NCBI GenBank assembly: GCA_036768485.1
Contig: JAVLUZ010000273.1
Span: 6,521,419-6,585,418 of the forward strand
DNA length: 64,000 bases
From: Mermis nigrescens
Taxonomy: Eukaryota > Nematoda > Enoplea > Mermithida > Mermithidae
Reading direction: 5' to 3'
Numbering within the stretch: position 1 is the stretch's first letter; each line of letters opens with the position of its first letter. Below the pieces are notes generated by a model. That model had not been told where the DNA came from. It did no database searches and saw nothing but the letters and a program-made list of their open reading frames with translations. Of this stretch, positions 59,484 through 64,000 are shown one piece after another. The position numbers and the translations under genes were made by a program.

Positions 59484-60639
59484 GCTGAATGCAAAAACTT
59501 TTGATACATATCAATTCACACTTTACACTGCGGTTTAAACTCAATAAGTATTCGTTAAAAATTACAAAAAATTTTAACTTATTTCTTACATATACAGCAA
59601 AAATTTTTGCCCTTTTCAGACAGCTTGTGCCTTGGACTAAATACGATAAAAAATTTTATCAAAAAAAGTACCCTGGACTACCAAAACAAGCGTCCGATTG
59701 ACCCAATATACCCAGATTTGCATATAAAAACAGTGCATTGCATAAGCGCAGCCTTTTTCCAACGAATACCATCCATGAAAACAGCTATCTATTGATAGAG
59801 AAAAAAATTTCCTATCAGCTGAATGCAAAAAATTGTTATACACTTTACTTATCACTTTACACTGCACTTTAAACTTAATACATATTCTTTGAAAATTACA
59901 AAAATTTTAACATATTTACGGCTCCTGCGGGTCTGTTACATGAAAAGGAAAATAGTTTGCTCTTTTTATACAGCACATCCCTTAGTCTAAACACAAAAAA
60001 ATTTCAGCAAAATAAAAGTACCCTGAACTACCAAAACAAGCGTCCGATTGACCCATTATACCCAAATTTGCATATAAAACAGTACATTGCATGAGCACAG
60101 ATTTTTCTCAACGAATAATCAATATCATTTGTTGAAACAGCTACCAATCGATAGATAAAAAAATTCCTATTTGCTGAATGCAAAAAATTGTTATACACTT
60201 TACTTTACACTTTATACTGCGGTTTAAACTTAATATAGTATTTGTTAAAAATTACAAAAAATTTTAACTTATTTACGGTTCCTGCGGGTCTTTTACGTGT
60301 AAAGCAAAAGTTTTTGCCCTTTTTACCCATGGTCTAAATATGAAAAGAAATTTATCAAAATAAAAGTACTCTGAACTACCAAAAAACGTCCGAACGACCC
60401 ATTATACCCAAATTTGCATATAAAAACAGTGCATTGCATGAGCACAGATTTTTCTCAACGAATAATCAATATCATTTGTTGAAACAGCAACCAATCAATA
60501 GAGAAAAAATTTCCTATTAGCTGAACGCAAAAAATTGTTATACACTTCACTTTACACTTTACATTACAGTTTAAACTTAATACATATTCTTTAGGAATTA
60601 CAATAATTTTAACATATTTACGGTTCCTATGGGTCTGTC
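59484..60639 (+). repeat. Tandem array of about 350-bp units, left half
   Basis: About 3.3 units of 338-356 bp, each with GAATGCAAAAA, TTTACACTGC-GTTTAAAC, AGTACC-TGAACTACCAAAA and GCATATAAAACAGT. Unit borders fall near 59484, 59822, 60178 and 60529. Confidence 0.85.
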
Positions 60640-61560
60640 GTCCAGGGTACTTTTTTTGATAAAATTTTTTTTGTATTTAGTCCAAGGCACAAGCTGTGTA
60701 AAAAGGGCAAAAATTTTTGCTGTATATGTAAGGGGCCTACAGGAACGGAAAATAAGTTAAAATTTTTTGTAATTTTTAACAAATACTTATTAAGTTTAAA
60801 CCGCAGCGTAAAGTGTAAAGTAAAATGTATAACAATTTTTGCATTCAGCGAATAGGAAATTTTTTCTCTATCGATTGGTAGCTGTTTCAACGAATGATAT
60901 TGATTATTCGTTGAGAAAAATCTGTGCTCATGCAATGCGCTGTTTTATATGCAAATTTGGGTATAATGGGTCAATCGGACGCTTGTTTTGGTAGTTCAGG
61001 GTACTTTTATTTTGCTAAAATTTTTTTATGTTTAGACTAAGGGATGTGCTGTATAAAAAGGGCAAACTATTTTGCTTTTCATGTAACAGTCCCGCAGGAA
61101 CCGTAAATATGTTAAAATTTTTGTAATTTTCAAAGAATATGTATTAAGTTTAAACTGCAGTGTAAAGTGATAAGTAAAGTGTATAACAATTTTTTGCATT
61201 CAGCTGATAAGAAATTTTTTCTCTATCAATTGATAGCTGTTTTTACGGATAGTATTCGTTGAAAAAAGGCTCTGCTTATGCAATGCACTGTTTTTATATG
61301 CAAATTTGGATATATTGGGTCAATCGGACGCTTGTTTTGGTAGTCCAGGGTACTTTTTTTTGATAAAATTTTTTTCGTATTTAGTCCAAGGCACAAGCTG
61401 TGTAAAAAGGGCAAAAATTTTTGCTGTATATGTAAGGGGCCTAAAGGAACCGAAAATAAGTTAAAATTTTTTGTAATTTTTAACGAATACTTATTGAGTT
61501 TAAACCGCAGTGTAAAGTGTAAATTAATATGTATCAAAAGTTTTTGCATTCAGCTAATTG
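60640..61560 (-). repeat. Tandem array of about 350-bp units, right half (inverted)
   Basis: About 2.6 units in reverse orientation, with borders near 60844 and 61194. They meet the left array at about 60640, in the middle of a unit. Confidence 0.85.
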
Positions 61561-62215
61561 AAAATTTATTCTTCTATCGATTGAAAGCTGTTTGAATGAA
61601 TGATATTAATTATTCGTGGAGAAAATCGAATTTTAATAAAAGTAATGAAAAATGGTGAAAATGGCAAAAAATTCAATGTTTGGCGTACTGTAGCACAGCG
61701 AATTTTTGTTTTCAAGTCAAATGAATAGCATCATGATGTTTAGAATAAAAAACTGTGCTATATATGTTGTTTTGAGGTATGATTAATTTTTGACTTATCA
61801 CAAAGTTGGTCGAACTTCTCAGAAATTGTGTCTTAAAGAGTAGCAAAAAAGCATTATTCGGCCTATCTACCGTGATATCGCAAAAACTCAAAATGGGAAA
61901 ATAAGCTTAAAAAATTTAGTGGTATAATCCTTTCCAGATTTTTATGTAAATGCAATCGTTGTGTTTAACGCAACAGAAATCTATTTTTCTTGTTTATGCA
62001 TAGATATTCAACAAACGCCTATTTTTATGCATTATATCGTTTTTAGCTCTACCACTTTTTCAAAATAATTTTCACAAAAATAACACATATTCAAAGATCA
62101 TAAAAAGTTTGCACTAAATGAAAATAAAAAAGGTGTAGCTTAATATGTGGACTTAGAGTTTTCGCTATGATACTGCACTTCGACTGCGAAAACATCATGG
62201 TAAACGGAGGGTTGA

Positions 62216-62690
62216 ATCGTCAAATCGTCAGTTATGCGTATGCTTCTATTCAGTCTTCAGATAATCACTGATTTTAGTTCCTCTAAAATTCTAGTGTTAG
62301 GTCCCCTTCTATAGACATTTCAATATTTGTATTTTTCGTCTGGACGAAATAAAACTGAATGGTTCTGAAAAACGCTTGTTCGTCTCCAAGCCTACATTCA
62401 TAGCTTCTATGCATTGTCAGAGACGTACAACGTCTTCAAAATTCATGTTGGCTTTAAGGAATTTCGATGCTTATCAGGCGATTTGCAGCATGATTTAAAA
62501 TAGCATAACTTATATACTGTAACTGATATTTGCTAAACAGCTAGCTAGCCTAGCCACAGGTTATCAGTTTTCCTTCCATTTTGGCAGTCTCCTGATTTTT
62601 TGGAAGCTTTACTCCTGTGTTTAACCACACTATGGAGACGACACCGTCCCAAATTGCTGCATAAATTATCTAAAAATATATGGGTATGAT
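62216..62690. other. Intergenic, nothing seen
   Basis: No gene, repeat end or RNA motif recognised between the palindromic element and the following hAT MITE. Confidence 0.5.
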
Positions 62691-63249
62691 CAGTGTTTTT
62701 TTTGTACTCGGCAAAGATTTTTCTCGATGTACAAAGACTTTTCGGGACCGTCTTTGTACATGTACAAAGATTTTTGGGAAGACAAAGATAGCAGAAAAGG
62801 TCTATAATTCTCAAAATTTTCGGCGCTTCGCGTCGAAATGAGTAATTATTGTGTGTTCTATATATCTTTATAATGGCAGAAATTGCATTTCAAAAGGGAA
62901 AATGTCAAATTTTTCGGCGTTTCGCGCCGTTTTAAGAGGATTTTTAGTGATTTTTGCACTTAGAGACCCAGGCATTAGCTAAAATACACTACCAAAAGTC
63001 GAACAACTCTGTTTTTACCACACTAAAATCGCTACTGTACCATATTGTTGCACCCAAAAAATTTTATTTACAAAATGTAGGTACAAAGATTTTTGGGAAG
63101 ATAAAAACTAAAAAGGTGTAAAATTCCTGTAGAAATTTTTCGGTGTTTCGCGCTGAAATGAGTTTGTTTGTCCCATATATCTTTAAAATGGCAGAATTTG
63201 CATTTAGAATAGAAAAACGTGAAATTTTGAATGAATGAAATGAATGAAT
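62691..63249 (-). mobile_element. hAT-type MITE (CAGTG ends), copy 4, rearranged
   Basis: Starts CAGTGTTTTTTTTGTACTCG, the end that is on the right in copies 1-3, so it is reversed. From about 63085 the subterminal and hairpin blocks begin again (GTACAAAGATTTTTGGGAAG, TTTCGGTGTTTCGCG), so a second partial copy follows. That copy is interrupted at 63258 by another MITE and seems to resume at about 63880. Confidence 0.75.
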
Positions 63250-63416
63250 GAAATAATGGCATTGGTGTAGCTGGTTCACATATGTATTAAGATAGCCACG
63301 TTATAAGTACGTATACAACAAGTATTATCCGGTGAAAGCTGCCACCTAACTTGTTTGATTTGAGTCAAGTCGAAAACAAATAAGGCAGTCATCAGATTTT
63401 TCCAGTAGATTCATGT

Positions 63417-63530
63417 GACTGACCAAAAGTCAGAGTTGGCAGCGTTCAAAATAGCCTAAGCAATGAGATGCAACCTCGCGTCTCATTGCTTAGGCTTATT
63501 TTAAACGCTGGCACCAAATTTTGGTCAGTC
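63417..63530. repeat. Internal hairpin of the 520-bp MITE
   Basis: GACTGACCAAAAGT, GTTGGCAGCGTT and AGCCTAAGCAATGAGA are followed by their inverse copies around GCAACCTCGCG. The arms are about 55 bp with a few mismatches. Confidence 0.85.
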
Positions 63531-63610
63531 CATGATACTAAGCCGAAGCCTAATCAGCTGGTAAACCAGCGAAACATCACAAATAGCTTGCAATCTTTAT
63601 CGAAATTAAC

Positions 63611-63685
63611 CAGCGTTAGTCGATTGGTTATGGTTCTAGACTTTAGAGCAAGGGGTTAACGTTTCGAATCCGTCTGCCAGCAACT
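63611..63685 (+). other. tRNA-like sequence inside a MITE
   Basis: A D-arm-like TTAGTCGATTGGTTATGG is followed by TTCTAGACTTTAGAGCA. A near-canonical B box GTTTCGAATCC (63661-63671) completes it. The anticodon and acceptor stems do not close well, so a functional tRNA is not claimed. Confidence 0.5.
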
Positions 63686-63869
63686 TTCTCTCGTTTCCTC
63701 AGATGCTATCGACCGCACACATACGCACTTATAATATGGCTATGTTAATACATATGTGAACCAGCTACACGAATGCCGAAATAATTTATTACTGAAACGC
63801 GACAAATACGAAGCGATGTAAAAGAGTAATAAAACGTACGGTCAAAAGAATAAAAGCGTACAGCAAAAG

Positions 63870-64000
63870 GCGTTGAGCGATCGGCGCTTCGCGCGGTTTT
63901 GAGACAATTTTTAGTAATTTTTGGCGTCAGAAACCCAGAAATTAGCTAAAATACACTACCAAAGATCGAAACCCTGTTTTACCTCACTAAAATCGATAAT
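63870..64000 (-). mobile_element. hAT-type MITE sequence continuing past the window edge
   Basis: TCGGCGCTTCGCGCGGTTTT, then AGAAACCCAGAAATTAGCTA and CTCACTAAAATCG match the reverse-oriented interior of the CAGTG-ended MITEs. The segment 63786-63870 before it has no clear counterpart. Confidence 0.7.

Larger units (their letters stand above)
59039..62211. mobile_element. piggyBac-like palindromic element with inverted tandem arrays
   Basis: 3173 bp. It begins CCCTCCGTTTACC directly after TTAA (59035-59038) and ends GGTAAACGGAGGG directly before TTGA (62212-62215). This fits a TTAA duplication with one change, as in piggyBac-type elements. The two halves (about 59039-60639 and 60640-62211) are inverted copies, including single-copy outer parts (59186-59480 and 61560-61840) and tandem units inside. 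No transposase was found; the open frames lie on repeat units. It is probably non-autonomous and would form a hairpin of about 1.6 kb if transcribed. Confidence 0.75.
63258..63777. mobile_element. 520-bp MITE with 8-bp duplication and tRNA-like interior
   Basis: The ends GGCATTGGTGTAGCTGGTTC and their inverse form terminal repeats of about 50 bp. Flanks GAAATAAT (63250-63257 and 63778-63785) are a perfect 8-bp duplication. Ends starting GG with an 8-bp duplication occur in Merlin elements; hAT ends usually start CAG or TAG, so Merlin-like is a tentative call. Inside is a second hairpin (63417-63530) and a tRNA-like stretch. No protein is encoded. Confidence 0.8.

Noticed and set aside
62545..62814. 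Cysteine/lysine-rich minus-strand frame
   Set aside because: It lies across the end of a hAT MITE. Similar frames appear in every copy of that repeat.

Overview
The window is animal nuclear DNA, most likely from a nematode. It is AT-rich, the genes are split by introns that obey the GT-AG rule, and most of the sequence is transposable elements. I found two conventional protein genes that can be assembled exon by exon. The first is a SNAPC4/SNAP190-type Myb protein on the plus strand: twelve phase-compatible exons between 22147 and 37501, 565 residues, first exon unresolved. The second is a mitochondrial ADP/ATP carrier on the minus strand: five exons between 58401 and 44408, 305 residues, complete. 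The carrier's C-terminal third matches what I remember of nematode ANT proteins ([21 protein letters not shown]) better than vertebrate ones. That match is the main basis for the nematode call.

From 1 to about 20 kb there are no conventional genes. This part is dominated by two giant inverted repeats: arms about 340-2797 and 3524-7420, then 10975-13485 and 15133-18640. The left arms resemble each other and the right arms resemble each other, but the sequence between the arms is unrelated in the two copies (727 and 1647 bp). This matches Foldback-type elements with exchangeable loops. The arms carry at least nine exact copies of the 15-bp palindrome GTGTAAASTTTACAC. Three copies of a long-TIR MITE lie just outside the arms. 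Smaller MITEs with clear target-site duplications sit inside.

From 20.3 to 21.6 kb there is a 167-bp MITE and a 964-bp Tc1-like snapback element. SNAPC4 follows. Its introns hold several MITEs, a 20-bp minisatellite, an (AT)n/(TTTA)n tract and a 600-bp Tc1/mariner deletion derivative. Between the two genes lies a dead tyrosine-recombinase element flanked by 72-bp direct repeats (39861-41251).

The carrier's introns hold a CR1/Jockey-type LINE (54.7-58.1 kb, antisense to the gene), two hAT-type MITEs with CAGTG-type ends, one MITE of the CAYACNTGGG family, and an inverted minisatellite. Right of the carrier is a 3.17-kb palindromic element with piggyBac-like TTAA/CCC ends and inverted tandem arrays (59039-62211). 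The window ends in a nest where a 520-bp MITE with a perfect 8-bp duplication and a tRNA-like interior has inserted into a hAT MITE.

Apart from the two genes, most of the window can be read as non-autonomous elements, many of them palindromic. Exon joins and target-site duplications were read by eye. Percent identities and family names need alignment.
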